Source: Pseudorhodoferax sp. Leaf267
Lineage (GTDB): Bacteria; Pseudomonadota; Gammaproteobacteria; Burkholderiales; Burkholderiaceae_C
Length of the DNA stretch: 64,000 nucleotides
NCBI RefSeq assembly: GCF_001422405.1
Contig: NZ_LMMV01000001.1
Coordinates: forward strand, 1,083,489-1,147,488
Direction: 5' to 3'
Shown: positions 23,942 through 32,750 of the stretch, piece after piece
How positions within the stretch are numbered: the first letter of the stretch is position 1
Layout: each line of letters begins with the position of its first letter
Made by a program: the position numbers and the translations under genes
The notes under the pieces: generated by a model
Told to the model about the DNA's origin: nothing
Seen by the model: the letters and a program-made list of their open reading frames with translations, nothing else
Database searches by the model: none

Positions 23942-25017
23942 TGCAGGAATCTCCGCATCGCCAGCCCGCAGGAGGTGAGATACGACGGCGCCTCGCGCGC
24001 CATCTTGGCCATGCGCACGTCACCACCCACTTCCATGCCCTCGAACGGGTTCACGAGCATGCAGGGGAACGAGGAATACGCGGTCACGGCCTCGGTCAGG
24101 CCGGGCAGCGGCGCGGAGCCGCCGGCCAGCATCACGCGGTCGACCCGGTTGTGCGGCGTGCTCGTAAAAAAGAACTGTAATGCGCGGCTGATTTCCTGGG
24201 CCAGGCTGTCCACGAAGGGCTTGAGCACGCCCGTTTCGTAGTCTTCGGGCAGCTCGCCACTGCGCTTCTTGGCCTCGGCCTCCTCGACGGAGAAGCCGTA
24301 CTGGCGCACGATCAGCTGCGTGAGCTGCGCGCCGCCGAAGGCCTGGTCGCGGTCGTAGAGCACCTCGTCGTTGCGGATCACCTGCATGCTGGTGGCCACG
24401 GCGCCCACTTCGAACAGCGCGACGACCAGGTCCACGCCCTTGTTCGGCAGGCGCTCGATGAGCCGGCCGGCCGCGAGCCGCGACGCGTAGGACTCGATGT
24501 CCAGCACCACGGGCTTGAGCCCCGCGGCCTCGGCCAGGCCCTGGCGGTCCTGCACCTTTTCCTTGCGCGAGGCGGCGATCAGCACTTCCACATCGCCGAC
24601 CGAGCTCACGCTGGGGCCGATCACGCAGAAGTCCAGGCTGACCTCGTCGAGCGAGAACGGGATGTACTGGTTCGCCTCGGACTCGACCTGGAATTCGAGC
24701 TCCTGGTCGGACAGCCCGCCCGGCAGCACGATCTTCTTGGTGATGACGGCGGACGGCGGCAGCGCCATGGCCACGTTTTTGGTGCGCGTGCCGCTCTTTT
24801 TCACCAGCCGGCGCACGGCGTCGGCAACCTCGTCGAACTTCTCGATGTTGCCGTCGTTGATCCAGCCGCGTTCCAGCGGTTCGATGGCGCAACGCCGCAG
24901 CACCAGGTTGCCGCCCGCATCGTGGTCGAGTTCCACCAGCTTCAGGCTGGAGGAGCTGACATCAAGCCCCAACAGTGGGCCGGGCTTTCGACTGAAGAGC
25001 GATCCCAGTGAGATCAA
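23938..25017 (-). CDS. pilM: Type IV pilus assembly ATPase-like protein PilM (TTG start)
   Basis: Cytoplasmic actin-like protein that binds the PilN N-terminus. I place the start at a TTG (25015-25017), reading MISLGSLFSRKPGPLLG. It is preceded by AGGAG (minus strand, 25024-25028) with a 6-nt spacer and gives 359 residues, the normal PilM length. The next upstream ATG would add 93 residues of unrelated, mostly non-coding sequence. Actin-fold motifs are visible: LGLDVSSSSLKLVELD (phosphate 1), VVALFEVGAVATSMQVI (phosphate 2) and VMLAGGSAPLPGLTEAV (adenosine). It is the first gene of the pilMNOPQ operon and divergent from mrcA. Confidence 0.93.
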   Translation of the reverse strand: MISLGSLFSRKPGPLLGLDVSSSSLKLVELDHDAGGNLVLRRCAIEPLERGWINDGNIEKFDEVADAVRRLVKKSGTRTKNVAMALPPSAVITKKIVLPGGLSDQELEFQVESEANQYIPFSLDEVSLDFCVIGPSVSSVGDVEVLIAASRKEKVQDRQGLAEAAGLKPVVLDIESYASRLAAGRLIERLPNKGVDLVVALFEVGAVATSMQVIRNDEVLYDRDQAFGGAQLTQLIVRQYGFSVEEAEAKKRSGELPEDYETGVLKPFVDSLAQEISRALQFFFTSTPHNRVDRVMLAGGSAPLPGLTEAVTAYSSFPCMLVNPFEGMEVGGDVRMAKMAREAPSYLTSCGLAMRRFLQ

Positions 25018-25023
25018 GGCCGG

Positions 25024-25028
25024 CTCCT
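25024..25028 (-). promoter_or_regulatory. Ribosome binding site deciding the pilM TTG start
   Basis: AGGAG on the minus strand, 6 nt upstream of a TTG codon at 25015-25017. No ATG or GTG in frame lies close by, and the PilM family N-terminus begins at exactly this TTG. This site is therefore the reason for preferring the rare start codon. Confidence 0.75.
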
Positions 25029-25287
25029 GAATTGCGCAAAAATGATACAAATACTGACAAGCTTTTGGGATGCTAGCAGCAACAGTCGCGCGCAGGGAAG
25101 CCAGATCACCCCCTGGCGCGGGCGAGCGTTGGTAAAAGCAGACGACCCTGTCAAGCTCACCAGGGGCCTTGCGGACCGTTACACGCAAGGCCCTGGATGC
25201 CACCGGTGCAAGCGGGTGCAAGGCAAAATGGCGCCCCTGGGCCGCAACCGGCCCACCGACCTGCTCTGCTGACTCCACGTATCCCCT

Positions 25288-27672
25288 ATGCCCCAACCAC
25301 CGAAGACAGGCGACTCGCGCGGCGCCGAATCCCGCGCGCCGTCCTGGCTGGCGCGGTGCGGGCAGGCGCTGGCCTGGACCGCCGGCGTGGCCCTGGCGGG
25401 CGCCGCTGCCTTGGCGCTGGTCATCGGCCTGGCGCTTGCCGTGGCCTACCCCAACCTGCCCGACATCTCGGACCTGGCGGACTACAGGCCCAAGCTGCCC
25501 CTGCGCGTGTTCTCCAGCGAGGGGCTGCTGCTGGCCGAGTTCGGCGAGGAGCGCCGCAACCTGACGCCGATCGCCGAGATCCCGCAGGTCATGAAGGACG
25601 CCGTGCTGGCCATCGAGGACTCACGCTTCTATGAGCATGGCGGCGTGGACTACAAGGGCGTGCTGCGGGCGGCCGTGGCCAACCTGGGCCAGCTCAAGAG
25701 CCAGGGCGCGTCGACGATCACCATGCAGGTGGCGCGCAATGTGTACCTGTCGTCCGAGAAGACCTACACACGCAAGATCTACGAGATCTTGCTGACCTTC
25801 AAGCTGGAACACCTGCTCTCCAAGGACCAGATCCTGGAGATCTACATGAACCAGATCTTCCTGGGCAACCGCGCCTACGGCTTCGCGTCGGCGGCCGAGA
25901 CCTACTTCGGCAAGCCGCTCAAGGACCTCACCATCGCCGAAGCCGCCATGCTCGCCGGCTTGCCCAAGGCCCCCTCGGCCTACAACCCGATCAGCAACCC
26001 GAACCGCGCACGCACGCGCCAGCTGCACATCATCGACCGCATGCTGGAGAACGGCTTCATCACGGCAGCCCAGGCCAAGCAGGCCAAGACCGAGGAGCTG
26101 CGCATCCGCCCGGCCGGCGAAGGCACGCGCGTGCACGCCGAATTCGTGACCGAGACGGTGCGCCAGCTGATGTTCGCGCAGTACGGCGACGTGACCTATA
26201 CGCGGGGCCTGAACGTCTACACCACGCTCAAGGCCAGCGACCAGGACGCGGCTTACAAGGCGCTGCGCAAGGGCTTGATGGACTTCGAGCGGCGCCAGAT
26301 CTACCGCGGCCCCGAGAAATTCGTGAACCTGCCGACCAACGCCGCCGAGCTGGAAGACGCCATCGACGACGCGCTGCTGGAGCACCCGGACAACGGCGAC
26401 GTGCTGTCGGCCATGGTGCTCAGCGCCGACCCCAAGCGCATCCAGGCCGTGCGCGCCAACGGCGACGAGGTCGAGATCACGGGCGAAGGCCTGAAGCCAG
26501 CGCAGTCCGGACTGGCCGCCAGCGCCCAGCCGAACATCAAGATCCGCCGCGGCGCCATCATCCGCGTGATGAAGACGCCCAAGAACACCTGGGATATCAC
26601 GCAGCTGCCCGAGGTCGAGGGCGCGTTCGTGGCCATGGACCCGCGCGACGGCTCCATCAAGGCGCTGGTCGGCGGCTTCGACTTCCAGAAGAACAAGTTC
26701 AACCACGCGACGCAGGCCTGGCGCCAGCCGGGCTCGAGCTTCAAGCCCTTCATCTACTCGGCCGCGCTGGAAAAGGGCTTCACGCCGGCCACCATGGTCA
26801 ACGACGCGCCGCTGTTCTTCGATGCCGGCTTCACGGGCGGCCAGCCCTGGGAGCCCAAGAACTACGACGGCAAGTTCGACGGCCCGATGAGCCTGCGCAC
26901 CGGCCTGGCCAAGTCCAAGAACATGATCTCGATCCGCGTGTTGCAGGCCGTGGGCCCGCAGAACGCGCAGGAATGGGTCACGCATTTCGGCTTCGACGCC
27001 GAGCGGCATCCGGCCTACCTGACCATGGCCCTGGGCGCCGGCTCGGTCACGCCGATGCAGATGACGGCGGCCTACTCGGTGTTCGCCAATGGCGGCTACC
27101 GCGTGAACCCCTGGCTGATCGCCAAGGTCACGGACCAGAAGGGCCGCGTGCTGGTGGAGACCAAGCCGCCGGTGCTGGACGAGTCCATGCGCACCATCCC
27201 GGCGCGCAATGCCTTCATGATGAACAGCCTGCTCAACGAAGTGACGTTGCGCGGCACGGCGGCGCGCGCGCAGGCCACGCTCAAGCGGCCCGACGTGTAC
27301 GGCAAGACCGGCACGACCAACGACGCCATCGACGCCTGGTTCGCCGGCTACCAGCCCACGCTGGCGGCCGTGGCCTGGATCGGCTATGACACGCCGCGCA
27401 ACCTGGGCGCGCGCGAGACCGGCGGCGGCCTGTCGCTGCCGGTGTGGATCAACTTCATGGAGCAGGCCCTCAAGGGCGTGCCGGTTGCCGCGCTGACGCC
27501 GCCACCGGGCGTCGTGAACAACGGCGGCGAATGGTTCTACGAGGAATACGCGCGCAACAACGGCGTCAGCAGCCTGGGCCTGGAGACCCCGATGCCAGCG
27601 CCCAACGGCACGGTGGCGGCGCCACCGCCGGCCGAGGAGCGCAACCGCATCCTCGACCTGTTCCGCAACTAG
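25288..27672 (+). CDS. mrcA: Penicillin-binding protein 1A (bifunctional class A PBP)
   Basis: Bifunctional peptidoglycan glycosyltransferase/transpeptidase, 794 residues, anchored by an N-terminal membrane span at about residues 32-54. The GT51 domain shows [19 protein letters not shown] (catalytic Glu), [16 protein letters not shown] and [16 protein letters not shown]. The transpeptidase domain has the acyl-Ser motif SSFKP, the SKN motif in [11 protein letters not shown] and the KTG motif in [15 protein letters not shown]. The OB-like insertion typical of PBP1a lies between the domains. The 270 bp between it and pilM must hold both divergent promoters; the pilM-proximal part is AT-rich. Confidence 0.95.
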   Translation: MPQPPKTGDSRGAESRAPSWLARCGQALAWTAGVALAGAAALALVIGLALAVAYPNLPDISDLADYRPKLPLRVFSSEGLLLAEFGEERRNLTPIAEIPQVMKDAVLAIEDSRFYEHGGVDYKGVLRAAVANLGQLKSQGASTITMQVARNVYLSSEKTYTRKIYEILLTFKLEHLLSKDQILEIYMNQIFLGNRAYGFASAAETYFGKPLKDLTIAEAAMLAGLPKAPSAYNPISNPNRARTRQLHIIDRMLENGFITAAQAKQAKTEELRIRPAGEGTRVHAEFVTETVRQLMFAQYGDVTYTRGLNVYTTLKASDQDAAYKALRKGLMDFERRQIYRGPEKFVNLPTNAAELEDAIDDALLEHPDNGDVLSAMVLSADPKRIQAVRANGDEVEITGEGLKPAQSGLAASAQPNIKIRRGAIIRVMKTPKNTWDITQLPEVEGAFVAMDPRDGSIKALVGGFDFQKNKFNHATQAWRQPGSSFKPFIYSAALEKGFTPATMVNDAPLFFDAGFTGGQPWEPKNYDGKFDGPMSLRTGLAKSKNMISIRVLQAVGPQNAQEWVTHFGFDAERHPAYLTMALGAGSVTPMQMTAAYSVFANGGYRVNPWLIAKVTDQKGRVLVETKPPVLDESMRTIPARNAFMMNSLLNEVTLRGTAARAQATLKRPDVYGKTGTTNDAIDAWFAGYQPTLAAVAWIGYDTPRNLGARETGGGLSLPVWINFMEQALKGVPVAALTPPPGVVNNGGEWFYEEYARNNGVSSLGLETPMPAPNGTVAAPPPAEERNRILDLFRN

Positions 27673-28001
27673 AGCGCGCGAAAGACCAGTGGCTGGCCAG
27701 CCTGCGCGCTGGCGTCGCGCGAGAGCTGGGCGAAGAACTCGGCGCCGCTCTTGGTGTCCAGCCACTGGCCGGTGTCGCCCTTGTAGTGGTAGCCACCGGA
27801 CTGCGCGGCCAGCCAGACCTCGTGCAGCGGTTTCTGCAGATTGACCACGATCTGGCTGCCGTTGGTGAACGCCAGCGTGACCATGCCGCCGGTGCGCTGG
27901 TTGTCCACGTCGGCATCGCTGCTGTCGTTGATGCGGTCGCAGCTGGCTTCCACGGCCGCGAGCAGGCGCTCGGCACGGTCCATGAATTCGGGGTCGGTCA
28001 T
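27669..28001 (-). CDS. cyaY: Frataxin-like iron donor CyaY
   Basis: Bacterial frataxin, involved in iron handling for Fe-S cluster assembly. The start at 27999-28001 gives [18 protein letters not shown], colinear with the E. coli start MNDSEFHRLADQL, and a 110-residue protein. An in-frame ATG at 28011-28013 would add four residues. The acidic first helix is present ([20 protein letters not shown]), as is the signature [20 protein letters not shown], followed by [14 protein letters not shown]. It converges on mrcA, with a 4-bp overlap of the two stop ends, and is divergent from lptM. Confidence 0.92.
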   Translation of the reverse strand: MTDPEFMDRAERLLAAVEASCDRINDSSDADVDNQRTGGMVTLAFTNGSQIVVNLQKPLHEVWLAAQSGGYHYKGDTGQWLDTKSGAEFFAQLSRDASAQAGQPLVFRAL

Positions 28002-28011
28002 AATTTCAGCC

Positions 28012-28248
28012 ATGTCCAGAGTGATCCGCATTCTAGTAACGGCCTCCTGCGTGCTGGCCTTGTCGGCCTGTGGGCAAAAGGGCAATCTGTATTACGCGAC
28101 CGACGCGGCCGCCGCCAACCGCGCCTCGCTCGGGCAGACCTTGACGCCCGGGCGCGCCAGCGCAGCGGCGTCGGCTCCGGCGCCCGTCGCGCAGCCGTTG
28201 CCTCCGGTCGCGCCGGTCACGCCCCCACTGCCGCTGCCCGGCAGTTGA
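28012..28248 (+). CDS. lptM: Small lipoprotein LptM (YifL family)
   Basis: A 78-residue lipoprotein precursor: [20 protein letters not shown] with the lipobox LSAC at residues 17-20, then the family motif [11 protein letters not shown] and an Ala/Pro-rich tail. LptM is reported to help LptD mature at the outer membrane. Position upstream of lysA and next to cyaY is the conserved one (cyaY-lptM-lysA/dapF in enterobacteria). Its ATG lies 10 bp from the chosen cyaY start, so its promoter must overlap cyaY coding sequence. Confidence 0.88.
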   Translation: MSRVIRILVTASCVLALSACGQKGNLYYATDAAAANRASLGQTLTPGRASAAASAPAPVAQPLPPVAPVTPPLPLPGS

Positions 28249-28378
28249 GACGCGGCCTTGAAGGCCGTGCCCGCGCAAAGCCTTTGAAATCCAGGCCACA
28301 ACCGCCTGCAGCCTTGGTTTGCACATGGTGCGGCGCGCCGCGCCTGCCTATGATTCCTTTCTTTTGCCCTGCCGCACC

Positions 28379-29656
28379 ATGACGCCCATGCCCCTGCCCG
28401 GCCAACCCCATGTCCACTTCGCCGACGGTGCATTGCACGTGGAGGGCGTGCGCGTGGCCGACCTGGCGCAGCAGCACGGCACGCCGCTGTTCGTGTATTC
28501 CAAGGCATCCATGCTGGCGGCGCTGGCGGCCTACCAGCGCGGCTTCGCAGGGCGCAACGCGCAGATCTGCTATGCGATGAAAGCCAACTCCTCGCTGGCC
28601 GTGCTGCAGGTGTTCGCGCAGGCGGGCTGCGGCTTCGACATCGTGTCGGGCGGCGAACTCGAACGCGTGCTGGCGGCCGGCGGCACGCCGGCCAGGATCA
28701 TCTTCTCCGGCGTCGGCAAGACGCGCGCGGAAATGCAGCGCGCGCTGCAGGCCGGCATCGGCTGCTTCAACGTGGAGAGCGAGGCCGAGCTCGAGGTGCT
28801 GAATGCGGTTGCGCTGGCGGGTGGCCATGTCGCGCCGGTCAGCATCCGCGTGAACCCGAACGTCGACCCCAAGACCCACCCCTACATCTCCACCGGCCTG
28901 AAGGGCAACAAGTTCGGCGTGGCCCATGAAGACGCGCTGCGTAGCTACCAGCGCGCCGCCAGCCTGGCGGGCCTGCGCGTGGTCGGCATCGACTGCCACA
29001 TCGGCTCGCAGATCACCGAAGAGACGCCCTACCTGGACGCCATGGACCGCGTGCTGGACCTCGTGGCCCAGATCGAGGCGGCGGGCATCCCGCTCAAGCA
29101 CATCGATTTCGGCGGCGGCCTGGGCATCGACTACCAGGGCGACACACCGCCCGCTGCCGACGCGCTGTGGCACAAGCTGCTGGCCAAGCTGGATGCGCGT
29201 GGCTACGGCCAGCGCCAGCTCATGATCGAGCCCGGCCGCTCGCTGGTCGGCAACGCCGGCCTGTGCGTGACCGAAGTGCTGTACTTGAAGCCCGGCGAGC
29301 ACAAGAGCTTTTGCATCGTCGACGCCGCCATGAACGACCTGCCGCGGCCGGCCATGTACCAGGCCTTCCACCAGATCGTGCCGCTCTCCCCGCGCGACGG
29401 TGCGACGGCCTCCTACGACGTGGTCGGCCCGGTCTGTGAGAGCGGCGACTGGATCGGCCGCGAGCGCGCGCTGGCGGTGCAGGCAGGCGACCTGCTGGCC
29501 GTGCTGTCCGCCGGTGCCTATTGCATGAGCATGGCCAGCAACTACAACACGCGCGGCCGGCCGGCCGAAGTGCTGGTGGATGGGGCCCAGGCCCGGCTCA
29601 TCCGCCGGCGCGAGGACGCGCAGGACCAGATGCGCGGCGAGCTGTTGCTGGACTGA
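28379..29656 (+). CDS. lysA: Diaminopimelate decarboxylase
   Basis: PLP-dependent last step of lysine synthesis (meso-DAP to lysine). From the ATG at 28379 (MTPMPLPGQPH) it has 425 residues; an upstream in-frame ATG at 28319 is less likely because the family starts close to HVHFADGALHVEGV. The PLP lysine lies in ICYAMKANSSLAVLQ. Other motifs are the glycine loop GCGFDIVSGGELERVLAAG, the substrate-binding IDFGGGLGIDYQGD, EPGRSLVGNAG and the catalytic cysteine motif GPVCESGDW. The 3' end overlaps the convergent msrQ gene by 59 bp. Confidence 0.96.
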   Translation: MTPMPLPGQPHVHFADGALHVEGVRVADLAQQHGTPLFVYSKASMLAALAAYQRGFAGRNAQICYAMKANSSLAVLQVFAQAGCGFDIVSGGELERVLAAGGTPARIIFSGVGKTRAEMQRALQAGIGCFNVESEAELEVLNAVALAGGHVAPVSIRVNPNVDPKTHPYISTGLKGNKFGVAHEDALRSYQRAASLAGLRVVGIDCHIGSQITEETPYLDAMDRVLDLVAQIEAAGIPLKHIDFGGGLGIDYQGDTPPAADALWHKLLAKLDARGYGQRQLMIEPGRSLVGNAGLCVTEVLYLKPGEHKSFCIVDAAMNDLPRPAMYQAFHQIVPLSPRDGATASYDVVGPVCESGDWIGRERALAVQAGDLLAVLSAGAYCMSMASNYNTRGRPAEVLVDGAQARLIRRREDAQDQMRGELLLD

Positions 29657-30257
29657 ACCGGCGCCACAGCCGCCAGCCCAGCAGCACAGCCATGATCGCG
29701 GCATAGACCGCGACCTCGGCGAAGTCGTTCTTGCCCGCGCGCATCCAGAAGAAGTGCAGCAGCGCCAGCCCGGCGACCGCATAGACCAGCTTGTGCAGCG
29801 CCTGCCAGCGCTTGGCGCCCATGGCCTTGATCGCGCGGTTGAACGAGGTGGCCGCCAGCAGGCTCAGCAGCACGAAGCCGAGGAAGCCGACCAGGATGAA
29901 CGGCCGCTTGGCGATGTCGGCCGCGATGTCGGCCACCTCGAAGCCCATGTCGAACCAGGCGTAGCACAACAGGTGCAGCACGACGTAGAAGTACGCGAAC
30001 AACCCGAGCATGCGGCGGAAACGGGCCAGCGCCGGCAAGCCCGCCAGCACGCGCAAGGGCGTGACGGCCAGCACGATGCAGACAAAACGCAGTGTCCAGT
30101 CGCCAGTGGTGCGGATCAGGTATTCAGCCGGGTTGGCACCCAGGATGTGGGCATTGCCCGCCTGGGCCTGCGCCACGTTCCACGCCAGCCAGCCGAACGG
30201 CAGCAGGCACAACGCGAACACCGCCGGCTTGGCGGCCGGGTGCAGCAGCGGTTTCAC
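29598..30257 (-). CDS. msrQ: MsrPQ system membrane heme subunit MsrQ
   Basis: Inner-membrane b-type heme protein (YedZ family) that passes electrons from the quinone pool or flavin reductase to the periplasmic methionine sulfoxide reductase MsrP. Start uncertain. A GTG at 30255-30257 gives 219 residues and the usual short N-terminus before the first span (AVFALCLLPFGWLAW). The open frame extends to a TTG at 30350 overlapping the msrP stop, but that part is encoded by an interspersed palindromic repeat. About six membrane spans are present, with conserved histidines in YVVLHLLCYAWFD, RWQALHKLVY and ALLHFFWM. The 3' end overlaps lysA by 59 bp. Confidence 0.88.
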   Translation of the reverse strand: MKPLLHPAAKPAVFALCLLPFGWLAWNVAQAQAGNAHILGANPAEYLIRTTGDWTLRFVCIVLAVTPLRVLAGLPALARFRRMLGLFAYFYVVLHLLCYAWFDMGFEVADIAADIAKRPFILVGFLGFVLLSLLAATSFNRAIKAMGAKRWQALHKLVYAVAGLALLHFFWMRAGKNDFAEVAVYAAIMAVLLGWRLWRRFSPATARRASGPARPRAGG

Positions 30258-30279
30258 GTCAGCGGCGCCCGGCCGCTCC

Positions 30280-30330
30280 GAAGCTGCTGACGCGCCCCCT
30301 CGGGGGGCAGCGATACGCGAAGCGATGAGC
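30280..30330. repeat. Interspersed palindromic repeat (GCCCCC-TCG-GGGGGC)
   Basis: Perfect hairpin GCCCCC/GGGGGC with a 3-nt loop at 30294-30308, embedded in a longer segment continuing as AGCGATACGCGAAGCG. I recall copies of CGCCCCCTCGGGGGGCAGCGA-type sequence scattered through Comamonadaceae genomes. It lies between msrP and the likely true start of msrQ, so reading through it would give MsrQ an unusual N-terminal extension. Only one copy was noticed in this window. Confidence 0.55.
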
Positions 30331-30346
30331 GTGGAGGCATCGTGAA

Positions 30347-31342
30347 TCAATAGTTCTTCTTGAGGTCCATGCCGGCGTAGAGCTGGCCGACCTGGGCCTC
30401 GTAGCCGTTGAACATCAGCGTCTTGCGCTTCTTGGCGAACAGGCCGTCCTCGCCGATGCGTCGCTCGGTCGCCTGGCTCCAGCGCGGGTGGTCCACCTCG
30501 GGGTTCACGTTGGAATAGAAGCCGTATTCGTTGGCCGCGGCCTTGTTCCAGGCCGTGCCGGGCTGCTTGTCGGTGAAGCGGATCTTGACCAGGCTCTTGG
30601 CGTTCTTGAAGCCGTATTTCCAGGGCACGACCAGGCGCACGGGCGCGCCGTTCTGATTCGGCAGCACCTCGCCGTACATGCCGAACGACAGCAGGGTCAG
30701 CGGGTGCATGGCCTCATCCATGCGCAGGCCTTCGGCGTAGGGCCACTCCAGCACGCGCGATCCCACGAAAGGCATGGTCTTGGGGTCGGCCAGGGTCAGG
30801 AACTCGACGAACTTGGCACCGGGCTGCGGCTCCACGCGCTGGATCAGCGTGCTCAGCGAGTAGCCGACCCACGGAATCACCATGGACCAGCCCTCGACGC
30901 AGCGCATGCGGTAGATGCGCTCTTCCATCGCGGTCAGCTTGAGCAGGTCTTCCAGCGCGTACTTGCCGGGCTTCTTGACCAGGCCCTCGATCTCCACCGT
31001 CCACGGTGAGGTCTTCAGCGTGTGGGCGTTCTTCGCCGGGTCGGCCTTGTCGGTGCCGAACTCGTAATAGTTGTTGTAGGTGCTGGCGTCCTGGTAGGCG
31101 GTCAGCTTTTCCATGGTGACCGCGCCTGCCACGGCCGACTTGGCGCCCGGCAGGGCCGCCAGCTTGCCGGGCCGCGCCGTCTGTGCCAGCGCCTCGCGCT
31201 GGGCCCAGCCCGCCAGTGCCACACCGGCCGCGCCGCCGGCCATCCAGCGCATCAGTTCGCGCCGGTTCCGGTAGGCGCCATACGGCGTGATCTGACTGAC
31301 GTGCGGGTGCAGAAATCCGTCGGCATTCGTCTTGATCAGCAT
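30347..31342 (-). CDS. msrP: MsrPQ molybdopterin-dependent methionine sulfoxide reductase, MsrP
   Basis: Periplasmic molybdoenzyme that repairs oxidised methionines. The start at 31340-31342 ([15 protein letters not shown]) is preceded by AAAGGA with a suitable spacer and gives 331 residues. The N-terminus carries a Tat signal with [12 protein letters not shown] and cleavage after EALA. Family motifs include [18 protein letters not shown], the molybdopterin cysteine in [17 protein letters not shown], and [15 protein letters not shown]. It is followed by msrQ on the same strand, with the interspersed repeat lying between them. Confidence 0.95.
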   Translation of the reverse strand: MLIKTNADGFLHPHVSQITPYGAYRNRRELMRWMAGGAAGVALAGWAQREALAQTARPGKLAALPGAKSAVAGAVTMEKLTAYQDASTYNNYYEFGTDKADPAKNAHTLKTSPWTVEIEGLVKKPGKYALEDLLKLTAMEERIYRMRCVEGWSMVIPWVGYSLSTLIQRVEPQPGAKFVEFLTLADPKTMPFVGSRVLEWPYAEGLRMDEAMHPLTLLSFGMYGEVLPNQNGAPVRLVVPWKYGFKNAKSLVKIRFTDKQPGTAWNKAAANEYGFYSNVNPEVDHPRWSQATERRIGEDGLFAKKRKTLMFNGYEAQVGQLYAGMDLKKNY

Positions 31343-31409
31343 CGTGCATCCTTTCGGAGTAGTCATACGCAGAAAACGCCGCGCCGGATGCCGTCAGAGA
31401 CGACCACGG

Positions 31410-32750
31410 TCACAGCGTTCCGTAGCTGTGCAGGCCCGACAGGAACATGTTGACGCCCAGGAAGGCGAAGGTCGTGACCACAAGCCCGCCCAAGGCCCAC
31501 CAGGCTGCCACGGTGCCACGCAAGCCCTTGAGCAGGCGCATGTGCAGCCAGGCCGCGTAGTTGAGCCAGACGATCAGGGCCCAGGTCTCCTTCGGATCCC
31601 AGCTCCAGTAGCCGCCCCAGGCCTCGGCCGCCCACAGCGCGCCGAGAACGGTGGCGATCGTGAAGAACGCGAAGCCGACGGCGATGGATTTGTACATCAC
31701 GTCGTCCAGCACTTCGAAGCTGGGCAGGCGTTCGGCGATGCGGCGCCGGCCGTAGATGATGGTGCCCACGATCAGCGCCGAGATGCCGAAATACACAGCC
31801 CAGTAGCCGCTGCCGGCCTCGCCCGCGCCCTGGCGGAACACCAGTGGCTCGAAGCACAGCACGATGCCCAGCAGCCACAGCGGCGCCAGGCGCCACCAGC
31901 GGCTCTCGCCGGCCTGCTGCTTGATGAGGTAGGCGAAGGCGACCATGGCGGCCAGCGCGAAGGTGCCATAGCCCACGAAATTGGCCGGCACATGCAGCTT
32001 CATCCACCAGCTCTTGAGCGCGGGCACCAGCGGCTGGATCTCGTGCGCCTCGCGCACCACCGTGTACCAGAGCAAAAAGCCGACGGCCGCGCTGACGACC
32101 AACATCACGAAGGCACCCAGCGCACGCGTGCGGTACTGGGCCTCGAAGTACAGGTAGAACAGCGCGGTCATCCAGCAGAACAGCACGAAGACTTCGTACA
32201 GGTTGCTGACCGGGATGTGGCCGATGTCCGGGCCGAGCTGGTGGCTCTCGTACCAGCGCACCATGGTGCCGACAAGGGCCATGGTCACGGCGCCCCAGGC
32301 GATGCGCGAGCCCAGCAGCTCCAGCGCGGCGGCCGGGTTGCGCGAGACCATGCCGCCCCAGTAGAAGACGGTGCTGATGAAGAACAGCATGCTCATCCAC
32401 AGGATGGCCGACTGGCTGGACAGGAAGTATTTGAGCCAGAACACCTGGTCGGCGCGCGCCAGGTCCGCCTGCCCATCGACCTGGTAGGACGCGATGGCCA
32501 CGAGGGCCAGGCCGGCCACCACCAGCATCAGCGTGCGCAGGGGCCGCCAGAACCAGCCCAGCCAGACCAGGCTGGGCACGGCACCGGCCAGGATGCACTT
32601 CTCGTAGATGTCCATGGACGCGTGGTAGCGCGACAGCGTCCACAGCCCGCCTGCCACGACGATGGCGGCAAACACCCAATCGAACCAGTTGCGGCGGCTG
32701 AAGAACCCCTCGTTCAGCACCAGCGTGTCACTGCGCGTGATCGTGTTCAT
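31410..32750 (-). CDS. ccsB: Cytochrome c biogenesis protein CcsB/CcsA (ResC type)
   Basis: Heme-handling integral membrane protein of the System II cytochrome c maturation machinery, 446 residues with about eight to ten spans. The tryptophan-rich heme-binding motif is GGYWSWDPKETWALIVWLN. Conserved histidines occur in VRWYESHQLGPDIGHIP, in KSWWMKLHVPANFVGYG and in the ALIVWLNYAAWLHMR region. It overlaps the end of resB by 4 bp, forming the usual resB-ccsB pair. Naming varies (CcsA in chloroplast/Gram-positive nomenclature). Confidence 0.92.
   Translation of the reverse strand: MNTITRSDTLVLNEGFFSRRNWFDWVFAAIVVAGGLWTLSRYHASMDIYEKCILAGAVPSLVWLGWFWRPLRTLMLVVAGLALVAIASYQVDGQADLARADQVFWLKYFLSSQSAILWMSMLFFISTVFYWGGMVSRNPAAALELLGSRIAWGAVTMALVGTMVRWYESHQLGPDIGHIPVSNLYEVFVLFCWMTALFYLYFEAQYRTRALGAFVMLVVSAAVGFLLWYTVVREAHEIQPLVPALKSWWMKLHVPANFVGYGTFALAAMVAFAYLIKQQAGESRWWRLAPLWLLGIVLCFEPLVFRQGAGEAGSGYWAVYFGISALIVGTIIYGRRRIAERLPSFEVLDDVMYKSIAVGFAFFTIATVLGALWAAEAWGGYWSWDPKETWALIVWLNYAAWLHMRLLKGLRGTVAAWWALGGLVVTTFAFLGVNMFLSGLHSYGTL

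Noticed and set aside
25018..25296. 93-codon N-terminal extension of PilM from an upstream ATG
   Set aside because: No similarity to PilM and no RBS. The TTG at 25017 has AGGAG six nt upstream and gives the standard length.
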